NCBI GenBank assembly: GCA_000827265.1
Contig: KN834801.1
Location: 217,424 to 255,335 of the forward strand
DNA: 37,912 nucleotides
Direction of reading: 5' to 3'
From: Collybiopsis luxurians FD-317 M1
Lineage: Eukaryota > Basidiomycota > Agaricomycetes > Agaricales > Omphalotaceae
Positions 1-10,587 of the stretch are shown here, piece after piece (position 1 is the stretch's first letter; each line of letters begins with the position of its first letter). The notes under the pieces are model-generated. The model searched no databases, was not told the DNA's origin, and was given only the letters and a program-made list of their open reading frames with translations. The position numbers and the translations under genes are program-made.

Positions 1-2
1 GT

Positions 3-188
3 GGTAAATATGGGAATGCACTCCAAGGAGCTGCACTGAGAGGCAATGAAGCAGTTGTAAAGGTGCTGCTGGAAAATGGTGCAGATGTGAATGCCCAGGG
101 TAGTCAATATGGGAATGCACTAAAAAAGTTTCTGCCTAAGAATGATACAGCAAATTATGCTGAAGTTAGGACTAATAGCAATCAATAA
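3..188 (+). pseudogene. Ankyrin-repeat protein, C-terminal fragment
   Basis: The frame starting at base 3 is open from the window edge to a TAA at 186-188. It encodes one complete ankyrin-type unit with the consensus pieces NALQGAALRGNEAVVK and LLENGADVNAQG, then a short tail that does not fit the repeat (KKFLPKNDTANYAEV). Ankyrin repeats of this form, with ENGADVNAQGGQYGNALQ units, are usual in the repeat domain of fungal NLR-like (NACHT/ankyrin) proteins, where they bind ligands or partners. The 5' part lies outside the window, so I cannot say whether a NACHT or other effector domain is present. The repeat is very close in sequence to the ankyrin fragment near 8.4 kb. It may be the true end of a live gene or a fragment; the abrupt loss of the repeat pattern before the stop favours a truncated copy. 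Confidence 0.6.
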
Positions 189-1559
189 GATGGAGGTAAT
201 AAACATGATAGGGGGCAGGAGGACAGGGGGCAGTTATAGGTGAGAATTTAGTACTTCTGGGTGTAGCTCCATGGAATTTACTGCATTATATGTTCAAATC
301 TAGGACCATTGACAATCATATCTGGACAGTGTATGGTACAGCTACAGACACCTGTACACCCATCTATGGCTTGCCAAACTTGACATGTTAGTGGGCCAAC
401 ACTAATGCATGACAGTACTTGTGCCCTTTTCAGCATGTACATAGCTTTTCCGGATCAAAAAATGTAAAGTAATACTAACTAAATTAATATAAATTGTAAA
501 ATTTAGATCAATTTAAAAATTACCTGTCTTGGATCAGGCACTAAATTGTTGTAGCAGAAACTCAGCATTTCATTTCATTCCATGTGTCATGACTCAACCT
601 AAATGATGAACAAATCATTGATTTGAGCATTTTGAATTATACTGGTACAACAGCAATGGCACAATTCCTGCAGTACAGGACACCCTTATAGCCGCAGTAT
701 AAATACAGCCATGAAAAATAACTGCCACCACCCTTTATGATACAGAACTGTAAAACTATACCATACAGTTATGGTGCGGATCCCTACTTCATGAGTGAAT
801 ATGGGCAGATGGAATTGGTTCTACATGTTCACTTGTCTGCAGAAAGAGAAGGGAAGGTGGGTGAGGCAATGCTGGACAAAGGACTTTTATATACAGGATA
901 TAGGGAGAGGAGATCTGTCTTGTCACAAAGTCGACAGCTTAGTTGAACATCATTCAAGTTGAATCAGGGACCAAAGATACTAGCTGTTTTATTTGAATGA
1001 AAAGAGCTATGGCAATTAAAATTACATGCAAAGAGGAGAGAGAAACTCAGAAAGGGGAGCAACTGGCACTAAAGATATAGGAACATTACAAGTACCTATG
1101 ATCTACTTTCAGAGAAATTCCCCATTCAGCAGGCTGATTTCATTGGAGAGGTATGGTATATCATTCGGTGTAGTAGTCACAACTGTCCAAATTTTAATTG
1201 TAAGAATGAAGATCCAATCAAGTGTAGGAACAGGCAATACATCACAACACCCAAGAATGTACATCTCTAGCTCTGTTCTATGGTACTTTCAACTCTTTTC
1301 ATCAGAGTGAGTAAAGTGTAAACTAGAGATCATGCTCCATATCCTTGTGCCATATTTGGCTTCGGTGGCACATTGGCTCTACACCACCAGGACTCCAAAT
1401 CTGACATTCTCCATTAAAGTGAGATCAAGACATGAGAATCCCAGAAGGGACACTGAGGATAGGTTTGCAAATCTAAAAATATGCATGCAAAAGGTAGCAA
1501 TTTTGTATGATTACATTAAATCCAAAAAAGATGTTTACTCAACCTCTACTCAGTGGACA
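189..1559. other. Gene-free stretch with one dispersed repeat copy
   Basis: No coding pattern that I recognise. The only structured part is a copy of a ~200-bp repeat at about 390-590, listed separately. The sequence is AT-rich with very few CG dinucleotides. The open frames here are short and have no family resemblance. Confidence 0.5.
390..590 (-). repeat. Dispersed ~200-bp repeat, copy A
   Basis: Read on the minus strand, this stretch aligns along its length with the insertion at 2011-2235. Shared landmarks in order are ACATGGAATGAAATG near one end, TGCCTGATCCAAG, ACAATTTATA, TTTAGTTAG, CTGAAAAGGGCAC and ATTAGTGTTGGC near the other. It has no coding capacity and looks like a small non-autonomous element. 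I do not see clear terminal inverted repeats, so the class is unknown. Confidence 0.65.
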
Positions 1560-2510
1560 CCCGACTTATTCTACACTGATTGTGCCATTAATGAGGTACA
1601 GTATACCATTTGAAGCCTGAAAGAGTACAGGAAGTAGGGATTAGGGAGAGAAAGGTTGGAGTCAGCTAGCTAGCTGGCCAAATGGAGTGTGCAAATGTAC
1701 TGTCTTTGAACTCAAAATACAAATCCTACTCTCCCCATCCAGTATCTCAACCTCATTCATCTCAAATACAATAGAAACAGATTTACCCTCAAGAAGGGTA
1801 TCATATATTGTTATTATCTTCTCCAGATCAAAACCAGAAGGAAAGTCAACAGGAGAAATCTGGTGTAAAAAAGGGTGCAAAGGGGGAACTGCATATCAGA
1901 TACAAATACAACAACACAGCATGAGTGTGGGGTAGAGATAGGAACATACAGAGATGATATGAGCCTTGACCCATCTCTGTACATTTTCCTTGGACTGGTG
2001 ATTATGAGTGCATGGAATGGAATGGAATGGAATGCCGAGGTTCTGCTCTGATGATTCTGTGCCTGATCCAAGGCAGGCAATTTTGAATTGAACTAATTTT
2101 CACAATTTATACAATTTTAGTTAGTTTTCATTACATTGATGATCATTGATCCAGGATCCGCAAGGTAATTTGTTCCAGTCACTGAAAAGGGCACGAGTCC
2201 TGCCACACATTAGTGTTGGCTCACTATGCATCAAGTCATGTTCTTGTTCAGAGACTTTGATACCTTGACTAAAGTTGTTTGATGGAGGGCTTTGATGTCT
2301 AGAATGTGACCAGACATTTAGAGAACTATGCAGAGTGAATTATGGTCCACATACATGGTTTCCTTACCAGCACCATAGCAGTCTTGTTCATCAGGACCAG
2401 CAGCATCAACCCTCCTGTGCCCATAACATCATCTAGAAATTGGGCATCCTGTTCTGCAGGTGGTGAACTGAACAGCCCAGACAGAGTTGACTCCCTAGCA
2501 TATGAATGAC
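1560..2510 (-). pseudogene. FAS1 (fasciclin) domain secreted protein, pseudogene copy 1
   Basis: Reading down the minus strand, the pieces of a fungal FAS1 domain follow in order: SYARESTLSGLFSS near 2500, MNKTAMVLVRKPC near 2370, HQSPPSNNFSQGIKVSEQEHD minus its last residue at 2297-2236, SKENVQRWVKAHII near 1980, the segment YDTLLEGKSVS...NEVEILDGESRI near 1780, then SKT, a 84-bp intron ending in CTTTCAG, and ASNGILYLINGTI near 1610. FAS1 proteins are secreted or GPI-anchored adhesion proteins. The signal-peptide exon is missing, a ~225-bp repeat sits between two codons of the domain, and several stops and frame changes are present. Compared with copy 2 (near 17.2-18.1 kb) almost every CG has become CA or TG. 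Clearly not functional. Confidence 0.75.
2011..2235 (+). mobile_element. Dispersed ~220-bp repeat, copy B, inserted in FAS1 copy 1
   Basis: This block interrupts the FAS1 pseudogene exactly between homologous codons (EHD and QSKEN), so its ends can be judged from the gene. It begins with a GGAAT microsatellite and ends GTGTTGGCTCACTATGCATCA. The host sequence AGT is found at both junctions, which may be a 3-bp target duplication. It is the inverse-orientation relative of the repeat at 390-590. The short GCAT/ATGC ends could be degenerate inverted termini. Confidence 0.6.
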
Positions 2511-4306
2511 TTCAATCAATGCTCATATTGTGCATCCAATCATAGACTAGCATGTATAACACAAGCAAAACTGAAGAGTCTGGTTGCTGGCTGGGATTCA
2601 CTTTCCTTCCACTGTTTAATAAAAGCTTGCAAACAACCATGGCTGCAGAACATGATGTTTCTGTATTGCTTTACCTATGTGCAAAACACACAGTGTATTT
2701 TGGCTCTCTCAATATAGGTTTTCAATAATTCTTCAATGATTTGAAGATGACAGTGATCTATTAAGACAACTGAGGTGTGGGTATTTGACTGCATTTCTTT
2801 TGTTTTTGTCCTAACAGTTTCACCAGGGTCAGCTTTTTTGACTCAAAGCCAAGTCAACAACTGTTGGGGTAAGGAAAACTGTCCTAAGCATGAACTTTTT
2901 GCAAACTGCCTTGGGCCTTCCCTTGCACTCCCAGAGTCGCAACTCTCTGTGAATTGATGCTTGATGTTATTCCTGAGGCATGAGAACTTAAGACCCTCAG
3001 GCCTGCCCCAAATGATCTCCATGACCCTGATCTCTAAAGCATTCAGTGGTCCTTTCATAAAAAGATCCAGAATCCTCAAGAAAGTCAGTGCTGTAATAGT
3101 ACTGGTAAGTTAACTTTGGGTCATTGGCATAAATTCAAACCAAACTTGAGAGCCAATCTGAGGAAGGAACATTCAATTATTCCAATAAGGTTTGGTTATT
3201 CACAGACAGCTCCTTGTTGAAAGACTATGATATACCCTCTATTCAATTTCTCCACCAAGTCTGAATATAATTGTTGCAGGAAGGAAAGTCCCAGACTGTC
3301 TCAACTTGAGAGCTGAATTGATGAATGTACTCCTTACTTTAGAAACTTGAAATATGTGATTGATTTGCTCATGGTTTTGAAATAGCGTACTTGCAGATAC
3401 AATTACACAATGCAGACAACTGCCAAGCTCTGCCAATTTTTAATGCAAAGAGACGGATAGCAACAAACTGAGCAAGTTGGAGTTAATCTTTTGCATGTCC
3501 TGATTGGCTGATGTAGAGTAAGTATGGCCTTGTACTACAATGTATCTTGTTCTGATCCTCACTTGCTTTTGAGTTCTCAAGGTTGGTTCCATGTGTACAA
3601 TTATGTCTTGGTCAGAACAAGGATTTTTGAGTCACAATTGATAATACCCTCTGCCAGAGACTACTTTCACAAGCATGTGCAATGGAAGCTATTCCTAAAT
3701 CAAGACTGCAAACTCATGAGTAGTACTTACTGGGATAGTAAGCTATATGTAATTATAAGTGGATTAACAGGGCTCTTGCATTATTCAATGTCATCAATTA
3801 ACTTGAATGCTCAACTGACTGTCATTCTAAACTTCTTTGAGAACATTTAGTCACTTAGAAGCAAAGATGGCATTGTCATTCTTGTGCCTTACAAGATTTA
3901 GAGTTTCATTCCAAACCCCCATCTGTGCATGTTATTCTCATGTCTGTCTTAGTATGGCTTTTTGCTCATCGGAAGCCTGAATCAAGGATACATCTGAATA
4001 ATAATATTCAACTCTGTTACAGAGGTCTGTATCTGAGTACTTACTCATACACCTCCAATCAACACTTTACTTCTGCTAACCATCTAAATTGTGTTTCCCC
4101 ACCAAGTTAGCATGGTCAATGTTGCAATACAATGACATGATTGAGGTGCTAACTGCAGTTATTGAGCTGCAAATCTTACCAAGTTGAAGAAGCAAAGAGA
4201 GGACAACACAAAAGCTCAGTCAAATCAGCAGAATCATTTCCAGGATTGTACTGGGTTCATTTATTTTCACCACTTCCTAGTCAACTTTGAGTTGCCGCTG
4301 GTTCCC
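2511..4306. other. No recognised gene
   Basis: AT-rich and CG-poor. The open frames (the longest is 108 codons at 3524-3850) are unlike any family I know, and none is supported by splice patterns or a homologue elsewhere in the window. I see nothing assignable here. Confidence 0.4.
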
Positions 4307-6014
4307 ATATTCTTTAAAGCCTCTCTTGTTGCTTCTGTTATGCTCACTTTGCTTGCCACAGCTTCACCCCTGCAGTAAGGGCAACAACAGCGCCATGCAG
4401 CTATTGCCTTGCCTAAGCACTCATCACTCACCAAATCTGACAGAACCTTTGACTATGACAAAGCTGTCACTCTGAACATTGCAACCAAGAACAAGTATCA
4501 TCAAAACTTGATCAATTTGTGCAATAATACTGGCAGTTTACCCAATGTCAGCTCTCTTTTCTTCACCATGTTAAGTGCTGCACTTGACTTGTTCACCTGA
4601 ACAGCATTTTGTGAACAAACCTCCCACCACACTCCCATCAAATATTCAAGCCCAATTTAACAGATGTCAGTCTGAATCATTGACAGATAAGAACAGGGAG
4701 GAATGGGCAGGTATGAGAAAGTTAAAAATGAATGCCATGATCTCCTTACTTATGCCAGTTTTCTTTGTTAGGTCCAATTTCAATCAGCACACCTGGACAG
4801 AACTTCTTGATTGACTTTGATAGTACATCTCTAAATTCATCTGTAGCTTATTTCACTCAGTTGTTGTTCAGCTGGTTCTTCTGATCTTTGGGTCCCATCC
4901 ACATCCTGTATATCTTCTGCCTGCTCTTCCAAAAAAAAAGATACTCTGACTCCACTTCCTCCACCTCTGTTAAACAACCCAGTTCCTTCAGATCCAATAT
5001 GCTGACAGATCCTCCATGTCCGGTCCAAACCACACTGACACTGTAACTGTAGCTGGTATCACTGCATGAAACCAAATGTTCTCCCCCATCTTCATTCTCT
5101 CCTTTGACTTTGAAGATGACCCTAGTAATGGCATCTTAAGCCTCACTTTCCCACCCATCACGAACCTTCATGCAGACCCCTTCTTTGTCACTGCCAACAA
5201 GCAGGGCACAGTTGCATCAAATGAATTTGGGCTTTACCTTGCCTCAACTGGATCTGAACTCTACCCCAGTGGAACCAATTCCACTCACTACTTGGCCCAA
5301 ATCAAATACTATGGCATAAATCTGTCTACTAGATTCTGGCAGACAACTGGAGGCTCCATCTCTGATGGAAGTTCAATCATCATATCAAACTTTGATACCA
5401 TCCATCAGGAAAAATGGGTTGAGCTTGGGGTTACATAATGACAACCTTGGGGAACCTAAGAAGAATAGGACACCTCAAGCACTTAGTTTACCTAGGTTTC
5501 CTGAGGTTGTCATCATTTAACCCCAAGCTCAACCCTATTTTTCCTGATGTCACTGATTCTGGCACAACCATTATGTATGGACTTCCCAGTTGTGTAGCAG
5601 TTTTACAAGTCCATTCATGGTCACTGCTCAAATTTTTGATCTGATCCAAGGGCTCTATTTGTTCCCCTGCAACAGTATTCTGAACATTTCATTTAGTTGG
5701 GATGGGGACAATTTTCCAATTTCTCCAGCCAAGTGATTTCATTTCATTTTGTTTTCCATTAAAACTGTCTTGAATGACTCACCTCTTCCTTCTGTAGCTT
5801 CAACCTTGGACCAACACTTCCAGGAAGTTCACAATGTATCAGTGCACTCTCTGGTCAGGATCTTGGTCTTGGTGACAGGTACAGCTTCTTTCATATTTCT
5901 CTCACTAAACCACTTGACCACTTGTTTACTTGATTACTCTCTAGCTTCATGAAAAATGTGTACACCACTTTCAACTTTGACCAGAATGCTGTTGGATTTG
6001 CTCACTTGGCTTAA
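4307..6014 (+). pseudogene. Secreted aspartic protease (pepsin/polyporopepsin-like, family A1), pseudogene
   Basis: Signal peptide and propeptide are legible from 4307 (FFKASLVASVMLTLLATAS, then TKSDRTFDYDKAV and NKYHQNLINL). The start ATG has become ATA and a TAA interrupts at 4376. After an intron ending TTTGTTAG near 4769, STPGQNFLIDFD holds the first catalytic Asp (codon 4819-4821), but the DTGS motif reads DSTS, so the glycine is lost. PSTSCISSACSS, YADRSSMSG and TDTVTVAGITA follow in shifting frames, with a TGA at 5067-5069. FEDDPSNGILSLTFPPITNL and ASNEFGLYLASTGSELY come next, then the second active site DSGTTIMYG near 5560, separated by a 147-bp fold-back insertion. SGQDLGLGD, a last intron and FMKNVYTTFNFDQNAVGF end the gene at TAA 6012-6014. 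The intact family is about 400 residues and is secreted for extracellular protein breakdown. This copy is dead. Confidence 0.88.
5403..5549. mobile_element. Fold-back (hairpin) element in the aspartic protease pseudogene
   Basis: The left arm (from 5403, CATCAGGAAAAATGGGTTGA) and right arm (to 5549, ending CCTATTTTTCCTGATG) are imperfect reverse complements over roughly 55-65 bases, with a spacer of only about 20-25 bases. It lies just before the second active-site codons of the protease, so it is an insertion rather than part of the gene. It carries no coding sequence and fits a fold-back MITE. No clear target duplication can be read. Confidence 0.75.
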
Positions 6015-6260
6015 GTGAGCACATTTATATTCAATGTCTATATCCACCCTTGGACACTGTAATAATAACATTCCATTGTAACTTCTTTGCCTCTGCTTCT
6101 ATTCCTCTCCTTCATCCATTACAACAACAATTGTCATTTGTCAACACCCTGGGGAAATCAGCAGCCATGTTACCATGTAACCATGCACATAGTCATATTG
6201 GAATGAAAGAGGTATTATAGCCTATTAACTTCTATATTTTTACTGCATTATCTTGGAGAG
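6015..6260. other. Downstream flank of the protease pseudogene
   Basis: No gene seen. Simple AT-rich flank between the protease stop codon and the MITE starting at 6261. Confidence 0.4.
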
Positions 6261-6518
6261 TACTGTCCCATTTTAAGCACTTCGTATGTCCTGTGTCTGC
6301 AGGGCATCTTACGAAATGAAATGTCCCACCCTGTCCGGTGTCCAATCAAGCTCTTAGGAAAATTTTCCCAGGCGCCCGTGGGCGCTTAGCCCTCTATAGT
6401 AGTTAAATTTCGTAAATTCCTTCATGTCCCGGCGTCCAACAGGCGCTTATGAAAAATAAATTTTGTATGATTTGTCCCACTGTCCCACCCCTTACGAAGT
6501 GCTCAAAATGCAATAGTA
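6261..6518. mobile_element. Tc1/mariner-like MITE with TA ends
   Basis: The left end (TACTGTCCCATTTTAAGCAC then TTCGTA) and the reverse complement of the right end (TACTATTGCATTTTGAGCAC then TTCGTA) match at 21 of 26 positions. The element is about 258 bp, is bounded by TA on both sides as expected for Tc1/mariner insertion, and has no coding capacity. Inside are several CG-containing GGCGCC/GGCGCTTA motifs, which stand out against the CG-poor surroundings and suggest a fairly young insertion. Confidence 0.75.
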
Positions 6519-8227
6519 TATGCAAGGATGTGCTGACCCAGAATTTTTGAAATGCTGGAATTAGCCATCTTTGATGGTGTGACTTCAAAGAAAAGTTCCT
6601 GGAAAGAGAATGAGGAAGCAGATGAAAAATCAAATTGAGCACTGTATTGATATGCATTTTAACAGCAGATTGCTATATTATTTAGGAAGAATTTCCAAGT
6701 TCGCAACCAAAATGAAAAGCTGCAAGGAGAAGAGGTCGAGGTTTCAGACTCCTGCTAAATTTTGGTGGGTGGTCATGGATGTCATGCTTGCACTTCTCCG
6801 GTACCCTCTGGAAACTCTCTTGCCATTCCTTAAAAATTTCAAACATTGGAACAATGAAATTTTGGGATCTTCAGACTACTGTACCATTTCCTTCAATTTG
6901 ATGGTCACAGGTCACAGGTCTTCAAAAATTCGAAATCTTTAGGCCTGTCACAGGTCACAGGGGAAAATTTGTGTCAAATTTACAGCATTGACCAGTCTAA
7001 GGTCACCAGGAGCATCAAATTGATTAAAATGGTATTGTATTTTGACCAAATTTGGAGCCCATTTATAAGGTCAATGAGAGGCTTTCAGTCACACAATAGA
7101 ACTCGACTAGATGTATATCGAGAAGTACTATATGTGAAGAAAGAAAGCTAAAGAACAAGTAAGGGTTATACGGTATTTATATGTCCGAACGAGTGTATAT
7201 GTAATCATGCTGTAATATTGTATGTATCACGGAAGTGTAGGCCTTACACCATTGGATAAAAATTATGAAAAGTTTTCCATACAAATATTTTTGCTTGCAC
7301 ATCTGGATCAAGAATAGTAGTAGGCATCGATAAGGCACTTGGAGGCATGTCATTGCCAAAATTGTACTTTACAGCTTTTGTACGGTTATTTTTCTTCCTT
7401 ACTGCTCTCATATCTGTTGGTGACTCACAACTTGAAGATCAATTCCCAAATTAGTAACATGCCTGGATGTGTACCACTAGCTGCTTAGAGCCAGTTAACC
7501 TCAAGCATCTTCACCAGCAACTCCTGCTGAGAACTGTGGGGTTCTGCTGATCATGATTGAATTTTGTCCTCAGTTGCACAAACTATTCAACTCAGGACAA
7601 AATTAGAACCTTTGCAACTACGAAGTTCCAGGAACCATTCCTCAGATAGAGGCCAGTCAGCTCAAGTGGGTTATGAAACCCATTGTAGGACCTATCAATA
7701 GTCAGTGCTATGCCAGTGTAAGTTGTAACTGAGCTGTAAGTACCCACACAACTAGCTCTTTATCTCCCTTTAGACATGTGCTGTGATCAATTTTGCATTT
7801 GGATAATATCACTGTGATACCACTCAGACTCAGTTTGTTGTTTACGTGCATCAAAATCATGTCATCTGGAAGTTGAATCAAGCACAAGTTACCCATGCAT
7901 AATTCTGGTCGCTACCATTCAATTGGATATTTAACAAACATCCTTGCTGCATCCTTCTGGTTCTTTGCTTTAAAGACTTTGCTTACCAAACTCCCTAGAG
8001 TCTAGAATCTCCCATATGATGTTGTTGAACAATGCCGAGATACTTTTTCAGAGGTAAGATTTCACACACAGCCTCTTTGATTGCATATAAATGGATATTG
8101 AGGAACTGGTTGCTCTTTGTACACCTCGCAGCAGTTGGTGTGCTCTTTTCCATTAAAAATTCAATTTTTCACTCAAATCTAAAACCATGATGTTTTCTTT
8201 GAATTCCTGCATTACCTGTTCTGATTA
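6519..8227. other. No recognised gene; repeat traces
   Basis: No coding region that I can support. The stretch 6878-6962 shares a TACTGTACCATT...CCTGTCACAGGTCAC block with 28106-28190. At 7560-7604 there is a short hairpin with 17-base arms (AATTTTGTCCTCAGTTG and CAACTCAGGACAAAATT, one mismatch) around an 11-base spacer. The rest is AT-rich and featureless. Confidence 0.45.
6878..6962 (+). repeat. GTCACAGGTCAC-bearing dispersed repeat, copy 1
   Basis: This block has TACTGTACCATT, then a TTCAATT stretch, a TCACAGGTCACAGG direct repeat, and a second CCTGTCACAGGTCACAG about 45 bases later. The same order occurs at 28106-28190. It is a fragment of a dispersed repeat of unknown class. Confidence 0.5.
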
Positions 8228-8662
8228 GTGATTGTTGTGTATGAATATCTCCTCACCTTTACAGTAGAAGTTGAATATTTTTGGCACTCTATTTCCCAGC
8301 ATGGAGCAATCTTCAATACACCTTTGATAAATTTGGATGATGCTAATACAAGAGTTGTGAAGTTGCTGCTTGAAAATGGTGCAGATGTGAATGCCCAGGG
8401 TGGTCAATATAGGAATGCACTCCAGGGAGCTGCACAAAGGGGGAATGAAGCAGTGGTAAAGTTGCTGGTTGAAAATGGTGCAGATGTGAATGCCCAGGGT
8501 GGTCAATATGGGAATGCACTCCAGGGAGCTGCACAGAGTGGGAATGAAGCAGTGGTAAAGTTGCTGTTTGAAAATGGTGCAGACATGAATGCCCAGGATG
8601 GTGTCAGTCAGGCTTGGTACATAAGATCAATTTTTAAGAAGACAGGGTTCAAACTTCCTTGA
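8228..8662 (+). pseudogene. Ankyrin-repeat fragment (NLR-type repeats)
   Basis: The open frame of 144 codons contains two and a half ankyrin units in 99-bp (33-residue) steps beginning at 8360, 8459 and 8558. Each reads KLL.ENGADVNAQGGQY followed by GNALQGAAQ.GNEAVV. The first two units differ at only a few bases. The leading ~44 codons and the tail (SQAWYIRSIFKKTG) do not look like ankyrin, so the frame is probably a fragment set between unrelated sequence. In fungi, near-identical tandem repeats of this kind occur in the sensor part of NLR-like proteins and change copy number easily. No NACHT or other effector domain is visible nearby. Confidence 0.65.
8360..8602 (+). repeat. 99-bp direct repeats encoding ankyrin units
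   Basis: Units at 8360-8458 and 8459-8557, plus a partial unit at 8558-8602, each start AAGTTGCTG and contain GAAAATGGTGCAGA. The identity is at nucleotide level, not only protein level, so the units were copied recently or are homogenised. Confidence 0.85.
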
Positions 8663-8973
8663 TCACTTGTGCTTAAGCTCTATTCTAGAGTTATTCCAGT
8701 TCTTTCCATCCTCTTGCCCTTGATCATGATGAATGAAATGGCCCACCACAGTTTCTTCATTTTTGACAAGCCAGAATGTTTGTTTGTAGTATGTACATAA
8801 TCTAATCCCACTACTTTCTAAGCAACCTCAGCAGTTGCCAGGGAGGGGCAGTACCAAACCAAGAACCTGCTGGTGATCACTTCTTTTTGGATTATCTGTT
8901 TATTCCTGAGTATAGAAACAACCAAAGTGAAAAGAAGGACTATGGCACATAATCAAAACCAGAGTACTAGGTA

Positions 8974-9980
8974 TTATTGAGATGCATATGTTGGAGGTGC
9001 ATCTGACCTTCCTGTCATAGAATTTTCATCATATTCCCTTCGAGATTCTAGTTGCTGCATATGTTCTACCAGCCACATTATTTTATTCTGCATGGATTCC
9101 AAACGAGCGATAATAGGCTGCATGCTATGTGATTCACCTGACTCTGATGGGCCTGCCACTGCCTCCCTAGTATCTCCTTGCATGGATGTAGGTTCTGGTA
9201 AAGGGGGATTGTGATAGAGGTAGGGCACTGGTATAGCTGGATGAGAGCCCTTTGCTTATCGCATACTGCTGTCAGTATTACCAATGCCTTCAAGTTGGTT
9301 GGTTGGTATGATGGGTCCAGTGATGAGGCCATTCAAGACACTCCGGAACCTTGCTTGGTGTCGTCGATGGAGAAGATAACATATGATAGGGATGGCTAAT
9401 GCGGCTACAGACCCAATGACAATTTCAGCGATGATGGCAGTGGATAGTGAGTTATGACTCCTGGTGGGCTCGGAGATACCAGATGGTTCAGATAATCCAG
9501 TGGCCCCACTAGACATAAAAAGGGGAAAAACTTGAATTTTTAATTGGAAGAGTATATAGCAGTTTGTGACAAACCTTGTGGTCAGGGGAATGGTGCTCAC
9601 AGCTAGAGTTGGGGTGGTCAAAGAGGTTATTGTGAAAGTTAGGATTAGTACTGTCATGTAACTTTGAGGACATCACTATACTTTGGAGGGACGCCGCTAT
9701 ACCTGTGACAGTCACAAGTTCAGAACCGATACTAGTACTAATGACTACAGGAGTTGACGCAAGAGCACCTTGGGCCCCAGCAGTTGAGCTGAGAGGAAGT
9801 TGAGTTGCATTGGTTAAGTGGTTAGCTGGCGGGCTGGCAATGAAAGTCAAGGTACTATCTGGTATTATGTCACAGCTCGTTACCGAAATCGGCGGTTAGA
9901 ACTTACTCAGACATTTCACTTGAGACGGAGAAATCCCCAAGGGTGAGGCTGCCCAAGTAAGAGAAAGTATTGGGGACTTT
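8974..9980 (-). pseudogene. Ser/Thr-rich single-pass membrane protein with PPxY tail, copy 1 (broken)
   Basis: On the minus strand an exon ending at ~9907 encodes LTWAASPLGISPSQVKCLS and is followed by an intron. Then comes a Ser/Thr-rich external part (STAGAQGALASTPVVISTSI), a further intron (donor GTTTGTCACA, acceptor ATGTCTAG), a membrane span (IVIGSVAALAIPIICYLL) with a basic stop-transfer (HRRHQAR), and a cytoplasmic tail ending SDAPPTYASQ at 8974. A TAA at 9256-9258 interrupts the tail where copy 2 has CAA, and the external part changes frame near 9660. The PPTY at the end would bind WW domains of a Rsp5-type ubiquitin ligase. Divergently arranged with CRM1, about 600 bp away. Family role is unknown. 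Confidence 0.65.
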
Positions 9981-10587
9981 GATGAGTTTTCACGCCAGCT
10001 TGTAATCATTTCGAAGCAGTATTTACTGTTTCTGCCCATCAAGTGACCAAGATCTAGTTGCTGCGGGATGCCATCCGAACTTGAAAGATGATCACTGAGG
10101 AGAGGTGAAGCAACGCTGGAACACGCAATCGATGGTTTGTAGTAAGTGTGAATATATTCTGCATCTAAAAGGTGGATTATAGAGAACAAGATGGAATGGG
10201 AATACTTGAATTGTGCATACAAACGCGACGCGACTGTGAGAATAGATCACGTGGAAAGCGACCAGTTTCGGTTGCCTAGTTTCTTTGGTTGCCTCTAGAC
10301 GACGACGAGCACCGTGCCAATATTACCATCATCATCATCGTTACTCACGGCAGTCGCACGCGATACAGACATCTGACCGCACACTAAATATATAGCTATC
10401 ATCATCGCGGACTTAAGGTAGCAGGCTGTACAGATTGTTCTGGAAAACCCACCAACAGTTCCCGAATTGGAATTGAACACGTTGATATCGTCGTTGACAT
10501 TGTGCACGCACGCTCCACTACGTGAACAGATATATTGCTTGCCCATAACCCTCATACCTTCTGGCAGGTAATAGCGAGAAAACTATT
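9981..10587. promoter_or_regulatory. Divergent intergenic region between membrane-protein and CRM1 pseudogenes
   Basis: This region separates two genes transcribed away from each other and is conserved in the second block (about 26,010-26,603). It contains CGACGACGACG, TAAATATATA and TCACGTG. The last is an E-box-like CACGTG, present as AATCACGTGGAAA in both copies. The conservation is that of a recent duplication, so it does not by itself show function. Confidence 0.45.

Noticed and set aside
10295..10555. 86-codon minus-strand frame conserved in both duplicated blocks (also 26311-26571)
   Set aside because: The two copies differ by roughly ten transitions, most of them changing the amino acid. 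There is no sign of coding constraint, and it lies in the divergent promoter region. Conservation is explained by the duplication.
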